From contig PGYA01000003.1 of assembly GCA_002839435.1 (NCBI GenBank), positions 1 through 64,000 on the forward strand: DNA of 64,000 nt, given 5' to 3'. This document shows, piece after piece, positions 33,807-42,740 of this stretch. The notes under the pieces were generated by a model. The model searched no databases, was not told where the DNA came from, and was given only the letters and a program-made list of their open reading frames with translations. Positions within the stretch are counted from its first letter, which is position 1; the number at the start of each line of letters is the position of its first letter. This stretch comes from Candidatus Riflebacteria bacterium HGW-Riflebacteria-2. Lineage in GTDB: Bacteria > Muiribacteriota > Ozemobacteria > Ozemobacterales > Ozemobacteraceae. The position numbers and the translations under genes were made by a program.

Positions 33807-35108
33807 ATGAGAGCCTACGACATCATCAAGAACAAGCGTGATGGCAAAAAACTCACCCAACCGGAAATAGCCTCGATAGTAAAGGACTTTGTCGATGGTT
33901 CGCTGCCTGATTATCAGATGGCGGCCTTTCTGATGGCCGTGTATTTTCGCGGTATGGATGAAGAAGAGACCTACTGGCTTACTGATTGCATGCGCACCAG
34001 CGGTGATCTGATCAACCTTGATGGCATAGAAGGCTTTACCGTAGACAAACATTCGACCGGCGGTGTCGGCGACAAGACCAGTCTGGTACTTGGCCCGGTT
34101 CTGGCCGCTCTTGGCCTCAAGGTTGCCAAAATGTCGGGACGTGGTCTTGGCCATACCGGTGGAACTATCGACAAACTGGAAGCAATAAAAGGCTTTTCGT
34201 GTGAACTCGATACCCGTCAATTCATTGAAGCAGTCAACAAAATTGGTGTGGTTATTGTCGGCCAGACCGGCAACCTGGTCCCTGCCGACAAAAAGATATA
34301 CGCGTTGCGCGACGTTACCGCGACCGTCGATTCGATACCGTTGATAGCCGCCTCGATCATGTCGAAGAAGCTGGCAGTGGCCAATAAGGGCCTGGTGCTC
34401 GACGTCAAGGTTGGCAGCGGCGCCTTCATGAAGAATCTCGACGACGCGCGCGAACTGGCCCGTCTCATGGTGAAGATCGGCACCCAGGCTGGCCGCAAGG
34501 TCACCGCGGTGTTGTCGAACATGGACGAGCCGCTGGGCGAAATGATAGGCAACGCCGTCGAAGTAATCGAGGCGGTAGATACCCTGCGCAATCGCGGCCC
34601 TAAAAGCTTCACCAGCCTGATCAAGACACTCGCCGCAGAAGCCCTGGCCATGGGGGCAGGCCTCAAGCGCGAAGAAGCCGAAAAGAAAGTCAATGAAGTT
34701 CTTGCCGACGGCCGCGCTTATGGCAAATTTCTCGAAATGGTCAAATTTCAGGGCGGCGATGTAGCAATGATCGAAGACTACAGCAAGCTGCCGGCAGCAA
34801 AAAAGACTGACACACTCAAAGCTGAGCGCGACGGCTACATAAGCCAGATCGACTGTGAAGAAATCGGACTGGCCGCCATGATGCTCGGTGCCGGGCGTGA
34901 GACCAAGGAATCGGTGATTGACATGGGTGTCGGCCTCAAGCTGGTAAAACATGTCGGCGACCGGGTAAGCAAAGGTGACGTTCTGGCTGAACTTTTTCTC
35001 AACCCCGATCGTGACAACAACCGCGCCATAGACAGGCTGCGCCAGGCGATAAAACTCAGCGACAGCGAAGTAGTCGCCCAGAAGCTGATTCTCGATATAG
35101 TTTCGTGA
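33807..35108 (+). CDS. deoA: Pyrimidine-nucleoside (thymidine) phosphorylase
   Basis: This enzyme cleaves thymidine, deoxyuridine or uridine with phosphate to the base and (deoxy)ribose-1-phosphate, in nucleoside salvage. The ATG at 33807 gives the family's usual N-terminus (MRAYDIIKNKRDG) and a normal length of 433 residues. The phosphate-binding KHSTGGVGDKTSL and the MSGRGLGHTGGTIDKLE signature are intact, and the C-terminal domain has the usual GAGR and GD motifs. The next gene is a dGTPase-like phosphohydrolase, so the pair points to deoxynucleotide turnover. Whether it prefers uridine (pdp) or thymidine (deoA) cannot be read from the sequence by eye. Confidence 0.95.
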   Translation: MRAYDIIKNKRDGKKLTQPEIASIVKDFVDGSLPDYQMAAFLMAVYFRGMDEEETYWLTDCMRTSGDLINLDGIEGFTVDKHSTGGVGDKTSLVLGPVLAALGLKVAKMSGRGLGHTGGTIDKLEAIKGFSCELDTRQFIEAVNKIGVVIVGQTGNLVPADKKIYALRDVTATVDSIPLIAASIMSKKLAVANKGLVLDVKVGSGAFMKNLDDARELARLMVKIGTQAGRKVTAVLSNMDEPLGEMIGNAVEVIEAVDTLRNRGPKSFTSLIKTLAAEALAMGAGLKREEAEKKVNEVLADGRAYGKFLEMVKFQGGDVAMIEDYSKLPAAKKTDTLKAERDGYISQIDCEEIGLAAMMLGAGRETKESVIDMGVGLKLVKHVGDRVSKGDVLAELFLNPDRDNNRAIDRLRQAIKLSDSEVVAQKLILDIVS

Positions 35109-35118
35109 GCTGCCGAAC

Positions 35119-36213
35119 ATGTCAGGAATAACCAGCAGTCCATCTCTCAGGCTGGCATTCGAAGAATGCGAAGTCAAAACGCTTTCGCGCTTTGCCTGCC
35201 TGTCGAGCAAAAGCCGGGGGCGCGAGCACCCGGAGAACGACTGCTTTATCCGCAGTTGCTTTCAGCGTGACATCGACCGCATAATTCACAGCGAGTCCTT
35301 TCGACGCCTCAAGCATAAGACCCAGGTATTCCTTTCTCCGACCAACGATCACTTCAGAACCAGACTTACGCACACGCTTGAGGTAGTCTGTACGGCGCGC
35401 TGCATTTCGCGCTGTCTCAATCTCAACGAGGATCTGACTGAAGCCATCGCGCTGGCGCACGACCTCGGGCACACACCCTTTGGGCACAGCGGCGAAGAGA
35501 TACTGGCAGAAATCAGCGAAACCGGGTTTCATCACGCTTCGCACGGCGTAAGAGTGGTAACCTGCCTTGAGAAAAACGGTCAGGGGCTCAATCTTACCCG
35601 TGAAGTCATCGATGGCATTCTCATGCACAGCAAAGGCAAGCATGGCTCGGCGACCTTTTCCGGCGAAGAGGCAAAGCCTCTCACCGTTGAGGCACAGGTG
35701 GTAAGAATCGCCGATCTGGTGGCCTACATCAACCACGATATAGATGATGCGATCAGAGCCGGAGTCATAACCGTCGAAGATCTGCCACGCGATGCCAGGC
35801 TTCTGCTCGGTGATCGGCATTCAGTAAGAATTCACACCATGGTGCGCGACATCATCGACAACAGCATTGACAGCGACCTGATCAGAATGAGCGAACCAGT
35901 TCGGGCTGCAACAGCCGAAATGAAAAGCTTTTTATATCGAGATGTTTATACCAGACCCGAAATCGATGTTTCCGTGCAGAAATCCAAGCATCTGCTGCGG
36001 CAGATGGCTGAATGGTTTGCCAAAAATCCCGATGAATTATATAAGCACGTCAGATACACTGTTCCCGATGGTCAGAGCGTCAATCGAACTATTGTCGATT
36101 ACCTGGCGAGCATGACCGATGACTTCGCTCTGCGGCGATTTCAGGAAATCTTCATGCCACATTATTATACCTTCAGTGATTTCAAGACGCGTAAAACGGA
36201 GAATTCCCAGTGA
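35119..36213 (+). CDS. dgt: dGTPase-like HD phosphohydrolase
   Basis: This protein hydrolyses dNTPs to deoxynucleosides and triphosphate. The 364-residue length and motifs fit the dNTPase-like group: [22 protein letters not shown], the metal ligand His85 in [11 protein letters not shown] at 114-115 in [14 protein letters not shown], and a late Asp in [12 protein letters not shown]. It follows the nucleoside phosphorylase after 10 nt. Its own stop overlaps the chemoreceptor start by 4 nt (GTGA), so these genes probably share a transcript despite unlike functions. Substrate range is not predictable here. Confidence 0.92.
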   Translation: MSGITSSPSLRLAFEECEVKTLSRFACLSSKSRGREHPENDCFIRSCFQRDIDRIIHSESFRRLKHKTQVFLSPTNDHFRTRLTHTLEVVCTARCISRCLNLNEDLTEAIALAHDLGHTPFGHSGEEILAEISETGFHHASHGVRVVTCLEKNGQGLNLTREVIDGILMHSKGKHGSATFSGEEAKPLTVEAQVVRIADLVAYINHDIDDAIRAGVITVEDLPRDARLLLGDRHSVRIHTMVRDIIDNSIDSDLIRMSEPVRAATAEMKSFLYRDVYTRPEIDVSVQKSKHLLRQMAEWFAKNPDELYKHVRYTVPDGQSVNRTIVDYLASMTDDFALRRFQEIFMPHYYTFSDFKTRKTENSQ

Positions 36214-37949
36214 AAATGCTATCTATCAGCAAAAAAATCCTGGCCGGGGTTCTGTTCCTTCTGGTTCTTTTCCTTGTAGTGTCAGGTATGGCAGGCTTCT
36301 ACATGTTACAGTTACGCGAAATGGTTGATTATCTGAAGGGGAATTATACGTCGGCCATGCTCAATTCGCAGGAACTGATGGCTAACCTGCATCTGGTCGC
36401 GAATTCTACCGCCGAAATCATAAGAAACCCGCAATCCCGCGAAGAGCACATTTCTTATTATAATTCAGCCAAAGACGGCGCTTTCAAAAGCTTCGACGGC
36501 ATCGACGCCAGTCTGAAAGACAGCTTTCTCGTTGGCGTGCCAAATATCATTGCATTCAAGCAAACAACAGAAAGTAATATTTTCGAACTGTTTGAACTGA
36601 CGGACGAGTATCTGGAACTGCCAGCCGGTAGCAGGCTGAGCCAGGCCAGCGAAACGGAACTTCTCGCAGCCATACGTGACAAGGAAATTGAACTTACCGC
36701 CAAATGTCGCAGTCTGTGCGAGGCCCTCTCCAATTACACACGTTCGATCACCCAGCGTTCGACTGACAGCATGTTCATGATAATGGGCTACGTAGCCAAA
36801 CTGGTGCCAGTGGTAATACTGATTTTTGGCATAGGCTTCACCCTGTTCATTTCGAATGGTATTTCCCGGCCACTCGAGCGCATTGTCGATTCGATGTCAG
36901 AGGCCGAGAAAGGGCACCTGCACACCCGCCTGAAATTTGAAAGCGCCGATGAATTTCAGCGTGTCGCCGAAAGCTTTAACCGCATGCTCGAAGGGATCTG
37001 CCAGATGATCTCAAAGGTCCTCGAAACCAGCGACGATCTGGCAACCAGTTCGCAGCAACTCAGCTCGGCATCGGTTGAGTCGGCCGCCACACTGCTCGAC
37101 ATTTCCAAAAATGTCAACGGCATCAATACTTCATCCGTTGAAATCTCGAATAACCTTGAAAAAACAACTGATTCGGTTGAGAGTTTTTCTGAATCTGCCC
37201 AAAAAGTAGCCCAGCTGGCCGAAACTGCGGTCAAAGCGGTCAGTATAACTACTCAGGCAGCCGATAAGGGCGGCAAGACCGTTAAAAAGTCGGTTGAAAT
37301 GGTGGGCAAAATCAAGGAGTCGGTTGATATCGCAACTCAGGTTATTCTCGATCTCAACTCAGCATCGCTGCAGATCAGCGAGATAGTTAACACTATTACC
37401 GCCATCGCCAGCCAGACCAATCTACTGGCGCTAAATGCAGCTATTGAAGCTGCGAGAGCCGGCGAGCAGGGCAAAGGATTTACTGTTGTTGCGGGAGAAG
37501 TCCGCAAACTTGCCGAAGAGTCAGCCGAAGCAGCAGAAGCCATCGGCACCAGAATCGAAAACATCCTCACCAAAACCCAGAACGCGGTCGATTCAATGAC
37601 TCTCGGCCGTGGCCGCGTTGATGATGGTATAAGAATTATTCGCGAAGTTTCTATCAGTCTGGATAACATCATCAGAAATGTTGATGACGTCAATAAAAAG
37701 ATAAGTGAGATCAGCTCTATTTCGAGTGAGCAGTCAGAGAATTCGCTGGTAATGACGAGAACGATAGAAGATATCACCAGCCTGACCAAGGTGACCACCG
37801 AGCAGCTGGGCATAGTTGCGACTTCGGTAGAACAGCAGACAACTACGGTTTCTCAGGTTTCAAGCTCAACCGAAGATCTCGCCACCCTGGCCGACGAACT
37901 GCATCTGCTGGTTTCGCGCTTTACGATCAAAAACTCTGATAACCAGTAA
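36210..37949 (+). CDS. Methyl-accepting chemotaxis protein
   Basis: This chemoreceptor has 579 residues. Transmembrane helix 1 is at about 9-30. A periplasmic four-helix-type sensor of roughly 160 residues follows, then helix 2 (about 190-213), a HAMP domain ([11 protein letters not shown]), and a long cytoplasmic coiled coil. The conserved signalling hairpin is at about 390-440 ([29 protein letters not shown]). It passes signals to CheW/CheA; no che genes are in the window. The start may be GTG 36210 or ATG 36216. It could serve pilus-based movement through a Pil-Chp or Frz-like pathway, which fits the pilus genes to the right but is inference. Confidence 0.95.
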   Translation: MKMLSISKKILAGVLFLLVLFLVVSGMAGFYMLQLREMVDYLKGNYTSAMLNSQELMANLHLVANSTAEIIRNPQSREEHISYYNSAKDGAFKSFDGIDASLKDSFLVGVPNIIAFKQTTESNIFELFELTDEYLELPAGSRLSQASETELLAAIRDKEIELTAKCRSLCEALSNYTRSITQRSTDSMFMIMGYVAKLVPVVILIFGIGFTLFISNGISRPLERIVDSMSEAEKGHLHTRLKFESADEFQRVAESFNRMLEGICQMISKVLETSDDLATSSQQLSSASVESAATLLDISKNVNGINTSSVEISNNLEKTTDSVESFSESAQKVAQLAETAVKAVSITTQAADKGGKTVKKSVEMVGKIKESVDIATQVILDLNSASLQISEIVNTITAIASQTNLLALNAAIEAARAGEQGKGFTVVAGEVRKLAEESAEAAEAIGTRIENILTKTQNAVDSMTLGRGRVDDGIRIIREVSISLDNIIRNVDDVNKKISEISSISSEQSENSLVMTRTIEDITSLTKVTTEQLGIVATSVEQQTTTVSQVSSSTEDLATLADELHLLVSRFTIKNSDNQ

Positions 37950-38265
37950 GTTTCATGACAAAAGGCAGAAGAACCGCCCAGAGCATGAGGGCTGCTGTTG
38001 CAATCAGCAGGCGACGGTTATAGCTGGCAATTTTTCTGGCATCGAGCGCAAAAAAATACACGATCAATGCAAGCACCAGACTCAATACCAGCGCGGCCAT
38101 ATCATAACCACGACCGTAAGCGAGCCAGAGAAAAAGACAATTAAGGCTTGAGGCAAAAAGAAATACGCTGCTGAGAAGAACGACCCAGCTGACCAGCGGC
38201 TGGCCCGGGCGTTTGCGTGCGCTATCTACGTTATCTGCCGATGCGACAATATTTTTTTCATTCAT
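37927..38265 (-). CDS. Small three-helix membrane protein of unknown function
   Basis: From ATG 38265 the product has about 112 residues: a short polar N-terminus, then three hydrophobic helices (at about 28-50, 58-78 and 85-105) joined by short loops, one with RKIASYNRR. There is no recognisable domain. The start is uncertain: no ribosome-binding site stands out, and the frame is open to a TTG at 38304. Its 3' end overlaps the chemoreceptor gene by 23 nt on the other strand. Confidence 0.5.
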   Translation of the reverse strand: MNEKNIVASADNVDSARKRPGQPLVSWVVLLSSVFLFASSLNCLFLWLAYGRGYDMAALVLSLVLALIVYFFALDARKIASYNRRLLIATAALMLWAVLLPFVMKLTGYQSF

Positions 38266-38346
38266 ATCTGGCTTGATTATAGCTCCGAGCCCCCGGTTTA
38301 TCAATAAAAAACTAGCGGCCGGGCAGGCAAAAACTCAGACAGGCAT

Positions 38347-38375
38347 TTGCTTAGTTATTGCGAATAAGCTATAAT
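38347..38375 (+). promoter_or_regulatory. Promoter of the TPR-diguanylate cyclase operon
   Basis: TTGCTT (38347-38352), 17 nt spacer, perfect TATAAT (38370-38375). The -10 box covers the ATG at 38374, which therefore cannot be the start codon. Confidence 0.65.
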
Positions 38376-38397
38376 GCTGCAGCAAACGCTAACTAAT

Positions 38398-39405
38398 ATG
38401 GCAAACCTCAACAGCACATACGCGCAAAGACACTATGAATCTGCACTTGACTACTTTGAGCAGGGGCAGTATGACAAAGCTTTGCAGCAAATCGACAAGG
38501 CGATAAAAAATTCACCCAACAATCCTGACTTCTACTCGACCAAGGGTGTATTTCTGCATCGCATGAACGATATTCCACATGCCATAGAAGCCTACCAGTC
38601 GGCAATCAAAGTCGCTCCCGACCATACTTTTTCTCACTACAATCTTGGCCTGATCTACATGAAACTCAACAAGATCATTCAGGCAATTCAGGAATGGGAA
38701 GCAGTAATACATGTCAGACCGCGCGATACCGACGCCATATTCAACATCGCTGTCGCCCTTTCGCATCTGGGCAAAAGCAGGCAGGCCATTCCGTTTTACA
38801 GGAAAGTCATAGAGATCGAACCGGCGCATGTGCAGGCACATCAGAATCTTGGCGTTATTTATCGCGACGAAGGCGATTTCATCAAAGCCAAATATCACCT
38901 GCAACGCCTGCGTGAACTCGACAGTACCTACATGGAAGTAGTTGCAGCCGAAATCATCAAGTGCGAAGAACAGGAATTTCTCAAAAAACTCGAGGCGGAT
39001 AACCAGCGCATATCCGATGTCATTGCAGAAGACGGCGACAGCCTTCTCAGTCAGGCTCTTGTCGCGGTTATCGAAGGGCAATTCGACAAAGCACTTGAAT
39101 CTGCCGAAAAATATCTGATCATATCTCCAGACGACATACAGGCCAGGCTTATTCAAGGACAGGCATTATGCGGCCTGTCACGAAACGCTGACGCCATAGC
39201 CATCTTCATGCGCATACTGGTTGACAGTCCTGATTGCATCGACGCCATGTTTCATCTTGGCAACGTATTTCTAGGAATGGGCGACATGCACAAGGCACTC
39301 GAATATTACGAAAAACTCAAGTCGGTCGATAGTGACTTCGCACTCGTCGATGAAAATATCAGAAGCATCAAAGCGAAATTGAGCAACGCAGGCGAAGATG
39401 ATTAA
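38398..39405 (+). CDS. TPR-repeat protein
   Basis: This 335-residue cytoplasmic protein is built of tetratricopeptide repeats, clear at about 10-190 (for example ALDYFEQGQYDKALQQIDKAIKNSP and the next units), with a break at about 190-220 and more repeats to the end. There is no leader and no membrane helix. The start at ATG 38398 is chosen because an upstream ATG at 38374 sits inside the -10 box; the leader is then only about 16 nt with no Shine-Dalgarno. Its stop overlaps the start of the diguanylate cyclase by 8 nt, so it probably scaffolds or regulates that enzyme or its output. Confidence 0.8.
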   Translation: MANLNSTYAQRHYESALDYFEQGQYDKALQQIDKAIKNSPNNPDFYSTKGVFLHRMNDIPHAIEAYQSAIKVAPDHTFSHYNLGLIYMKLNKIIQAIQEWEAVIHVRPRDTDAIFNIAVALSHLGKSRQAIPFYRKVIEIEPAHVQAHQNLGVIYRDEGDFIKAKYHLQRLRELDSTYMEVVAAEIIKCEEQEFLKKLEADNQRISDVIAEDGDSLLSQALVAVIEGQFDKALESAEKYLIISPDDIQARLIQGQALCGLSRNADAIAIFMRILVDSPDCIDAMFHLGNVFLGMGDMHKALEYYEKLKSVDSDFALVDENIRSIKAKLSNAGEDD

Positions 39406-41479
39406 GAGCATTGTCAAACCTGGCATCAGAGCCAGACTTACCCTGATCATTCTTCTGATATCTCTTTTGCCGCTGGCATTTCTCGGTCATCAGGCATACG
39501 ATTACCAGAAACGCATCATCACCGAAGAAGTTACTGCCAGCCATCTCGAACTGTCGAACACACTGGCACACGGCATCTACGAAAACCTTGAATTTACCAG
39601 GCGTCTGTTGAGTGCCATCGGGATGTTGAATGTCATCAAAAATCAGCGCAAAGAAGTCATCGAAGATTTTTTTAACGCTCTGATGAGCCAGTTTTCCTTT
39701 TTCAAGCTGATGTATCTGATCGATAGCGACCGCAATATAGTTGCCAGCTCAGACCCCAACACCAGACTGCCGTCTGACTGGCTTTATTCAAAGGCGATAC
39801 AGCGCAGCTATCAGGGCTCACTCTCCGAGGTTTTCAAGTCAGAAGACGGCGCCCTCTACATGACACTCGAGTCTGTCATAAAATCAACGAAACTGCACAA
39901 CATAAACGGCGTTCTGATCACCGAGGTAAACCTCACCAGTATTCGCGATCTGCTGCGAACAGCCTTGCGCAACTCGCGCTCACAATGCCTGGTGCTTGAT
40001 GAGGCCGGCTCTGTTATCGCCGGGTCTTCGCCCGACGTTCACACACTTGATATTACCGCTGCTGAAGCCATTGGCAGCGATCTGACCAAACTCAAGACCA
40101 TTAATGGCGAACCCTATCTGATAACTGCAGTCTCATTGAAAAAATTCGACTTTTATCAAGCTCCGAACTGGACAATTATTCTACAAATTCCAGAAAAGCA
40201 GGCGTTTTTCGCGGCCGACCGTTTCAGGGAACGCATTACCCGCATACTTACCCTGACCGCGATCATTTCAATTGTCCTTGCCATTCTGCTGGCGCGAGGT
40301 TTTACCGCTCCCCTTGCCAACCTCATCAAGGGTGCCAGACATATCAGCAGCGGCAATTTTGACCGTGCAATTAAACCTCTCAGCAACGACGAAATCGGTG
40401 ATCTGACCAGCACGTTCGATGAAATGCGCATCAACCTGCGTGAAACCAGAGCGGATCTGGACTATCGCATAATGCAGCTGTCAACTCTTTATGAGGTGGG
40501 CAAAGCCATATCGTCAGTATTAGACTTTCGCAAGCTCCAGAATATGATTCTGGAAATAGTTGTAAAGGTCATCAAAGCGGAAAGAGGCTCGCTGATGCTG
40601 CTCGACGATTCAGAGAAGGTGCTGACCATAGGAGTAGCCATTGGCCTGAGCGAAGAAATCACGCGTGACACCAAACTTGAAATAGGCGAGTCGGTTGCCG
40701 GCTGGGTGATAAAAACCTGCCAACCGCTGTTTGTACGTAACACCCAGACTGATAAAGATTTTCATGCCATCAAAAAAAGTCATGTAAGAGCCGGAACCCT
40801 GATGTGCGTGCCGCTGATGGCCAAAGACAAGCTGCTGGGCACGCTCAATGTGTCGCGATCTGAACCAGAAAGCTTTTCAGACAAAGATTTCGAACTCTTT
40901 GTCAATCTGGCCAACCAGGCAGCCATCGCCATCGACAATGCCCGTCTCTATCGTTACGCGGTTACTGATGAAATGACACGTCTCTACAACCATCGCTATT
41001 TCCAGCAGCGTCTCGATGAAGAACTGCAGCGCGCTGACCGTTACGAAAATTTCGTTTCGCTGATCATTCTCGATGTCGATCATTTCAAAAACTTCAATGA
41101 TACCTACGGCCACCCTGAAGGTGACCGGGTTTTGAAAACTGTAGCCAGGCTCATTGAAAAGAGCGTGCGTGAAATCGACATACCAGCCCGCTATGGCGGT
41201 GAAGAATTTGTTGTCATCTGCCCGGAAAAAAATGGCGAAGGTTCATTGGTACCGGCCGAACGTATACGCAGCGCCATCGAAAACTATGATTTCAGAATTG
41301 ACGGGAAAAAGGTACAAATCACCGTATCGCTGGGAGTCGCATGTTACCCCGATCAGTCCCGCTCAAAGACAGAAATAATACAGAAAGCCGACTGCGCACT
41401 ATATTATTCGAAAGAGCATGGCCGAAATCAGGCTACTCTCTATAACCCGATCATGAACAGGCAATCAGACCAGGCCTGA
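39398..41479 (+). CDS. Diguanylate cyclase with Cache-like sensor, HAMP and GAF domains
   Basis: This 693-residue membrane enzyme makes c-di-GMP. Helix 1 (about 12-30) is followed by a periplasmic Cache-like domain to about 275, helix 2 (about 280-300), HAMP (about 300-355), a GAF domain (about 380-520), and a GGDEF domain (about 530-688). The active loop GGEEF is at 600-604. The inhibitory I-site RxxD (REID, 591-594) is exactly five residues before it, so feedback control by c-di-GMP is likely. It follows the TPR protein in a coupled operon. A plausible target in this window is the MshEN domain of the PilB ATPase at 57.0 kb. Confidence 0.93.
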   Translation: MIKSIVKPGIRARLTLIILLISLLPLAFLGHQAYDYQKRIITEEVTASHLELSNTLAHGIYENLEFTRRLLSAIGMLNVIKNQRKEVIEDFFNALMSQFSFFKLMYLIDSDRNIVASSDPNTRLPSDWLYSKAIQRSYQGSLSEVFKSEDGALYMTLESVIKSTKLHNINGVLITEVNLTSIRDLLRTALRNSRSQCLVLDEAGSVIAGSSPDVHTLDITAAEAIGSDLTKLKTINGEPYLITAVSLKKFDFYQAPNWTIILQIPEKQAFFAADRFRERITRILTLTAIISIVLAILLARGFTAPLANLIKGARHISSGNFDRAIKPLSNDEIGDLTSTFDEMRINLRETRADLDYRIMQLSTLYEVGKAISSVLDFRKLQNMILEIVVKVIKAERGSLMLLDDSEKVLTIGVAIGLSEEITRDTKLEIGESVAGWVIKTCQPLFVRNTQTDKDFHAIKKSHVRAGTLMCVPLMAKDKLLGTLNVSRSEPESFSDKDFELFVNLANQAAIAIDNARLYRYAVTDEMTRLYNHRYFQQRLDEELQRADRYENFVSLIILDVDHFKNFNDTYGHPEGDRVLKTVARLIEKSVREIDIPARYGGEEFVVICPEKNGEGSLVPAERIRSAIENYDFRIDGKKVQITVSLGVACYPDQSRSKTEIIQKADCALYYSKEHGRNQATLYNPIMNRQSDQA

Positions 41480-41482
41480 GAT

Positions 41483-42214
41483 TCAGATAGAGTTTTTCTG
41501 ATCTGACTGACAACGGCGTGCCAGCTCAAACTGCGCCTGCGCAAAATCCTCTTCGGTGTCTATGTCGATTGAATCTGCTCCTGACATCACGTAACAGCCA
41601 TGCCTGGAAAAATTATAAAGACTCTTTTCGGCGAGCAACCACGCGGTCTGAACCAGGTAAATAGCACCGTTCTCGATATACCGCCGGGGCAGTGAGCTGG
41701 CAGCGGCGACAATGCCACCGGGCGATTCTGGCATGGCGCGGCCACTCTTCTCTTCGACCCTGAACATCCACTCAGGATACTGGTTGACCTCTTTCATCGA
41801 AGAAAGGCTGACAAATCCGCTGTCACTGAAAAGTTTTAACGCCGCCCTGACATGTTCGCAGGTAAGCAGAGGCGAAGTTGCCTGAATCAGCGCAATTGTG
41901 GCAGGTGCACTGTCTTTGCCACCAAGAGCCGTAACCGCATGCAGCAGCACATCGACCGAAGAAGCAGTATCGCCAGAAAGCACGGCCGGGCGCATAAAAG
42001 GCACTTCACCGCCGGCCTGTATGGCTGCGCCGGCAATTTCTTCGTCATCGGTCGAAACCAGAACCCTTGCAAAACAGCCGCTGGCTAGAGCGGTTGCAAC
42101 TGCCCGACCGACCAGCGGCCGACCATCGAAAGGCAGCAGATTTTTCCGCCGGAGGCGTTTAGAACCACCACGCGCCGGAATTATTGCCCAGGTCTCGACA
42201 GCTGTTTGCGGCAT
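41483..42214 (-). CDS. CMP-sugar synthetase (NeuA/PseF-like cytidylyltransferase)
   Basis: This enzyme would activate a nonulosonic acid such as sialic, legionaminic or pseudaminic acid with CTP. The N-terminal nucleotide loop IPARGGSKRLRRKN and the later QATSPLL and DIDTEEDF patterns match the acylneuraminate cytidylyltransferase family; the length of 243 residues is typical. The ATG at 42214 shares its A with the apt stop (TGATG), so the two are coupled. No synthase (NeuB/PseI), epimerase or transferase gene lies nearby, so the sugar cannot be named. It may feed surface glycans or pilin glycosylation. Confidence 0.88.
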   Translation of the reverse strand: MPQTAVETWAIIPARGGSKRLRRKNLLPFDGRPLVGRAVATALASGCFARVLVSTDDEEIAGAAIQAGGEVPFMRPAVLSGDTASSVDVLLHAVTALGGKDSAPATIALIQATSPLLTCEHVRAALKLFSDSGFVSLSSMKEVNQYPEWMFRVEEKSGRAMPESPGGIVAAASSLPRRYIENGAIYLVQTAWLLAEKSLYNFSRHGCYVMSGADSIDIDTEEDFAQAQFELARRCQSDQKNSI

Positions 42215-42726
42215 CAATACTTGAGCAGAGCAAAGTATTTGCTCTGATCGAATTTTTCGCGACCATGCAAAAATTCCAGTTCTATGGCAAAAGCGATCCC
42301 TGCTATTTCAGCGCCGATCTCCTGTAGCAAAGCCACGGCAGCCGCGGCGGTTCCGCCGGTTGCCACCAGATCATCGACAAGCAGAACTTTTTCACCATGG
42401 GCCACTGAGTCGGCATGAATTTCTATCGCGTCAGTTCCGTATTCAAGGCTGTATTCGCGCCGAATCTTCTTATACGGCAGCTTGCCAGCCTTGCGAATCG
42501 GCACAAAGCCAACATTCATTCGCAGAGCAAGAGCAGCACCGATAATGAAGCCGCGTGATTCGATACCACAGACATGCTTGATTCCAGCGTTCGCATATTT
42601 TTCGGCAAATGTATCGATCATCGCCGCAAAAGCGGCGGAGTCGCCAAGCAATGGGGTAATATCTTTAAAAATAATACCGGGCTTGGGAAAATCTGGAACA
42701 TCTCTGATAAAACTTTTTAAATCCAT
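42214..42726 (-). CDS. apt: Adenine phosphoribosyltransferase
   Basis: This enzyme converts adenine and PRPP to AMP in purine salvage. The start at ATG 42726 has GAGG six nt upstream and gives the usual N-terminus MDLKSFIRDVPDFPKPGI. An ATG at 42744 overlaps the previous gene's stop (ATGA) and is the alternative. The PRPP-binding motif VLLVDDLVATGGT and the base-contact region ESRGFIIGAALA are intact, and the length of 170 residues is normal. It is between a HEAT-repeat gene and a CMP-sugar synthetase gene, with overlaps on both sides, which is an odd operon for a salvage enzyme. Confidence 0.96.
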   Translation of the reverse strand: MDLKSFIRDVPDFPKPGIIFKDITPLLGDSAAFAAMIDTFAEKYANAGIKHVCGIESRGFIIGAALALRMNVGFVPIRKAGKLPYKKIRREYSLEYGTDAIEIHADSVAHGEKVLLVDDLVATGGTAAAAVALLQEIGAEIAGIAFAIELEFLHGREKFDQSKYFALLKY

Positions 42727-42740
42727 GTTTCCTCGCTTGC

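Noticed and set aside
33756..35210. Long open frame (about 484 codons) antisense to the nucleoside phosphorylase
   Set aside because: The plus strand encodes a complete, conserved enzyme with intact motifs; the antisense frame has no family-like sequence and is a by-product of codon bias.
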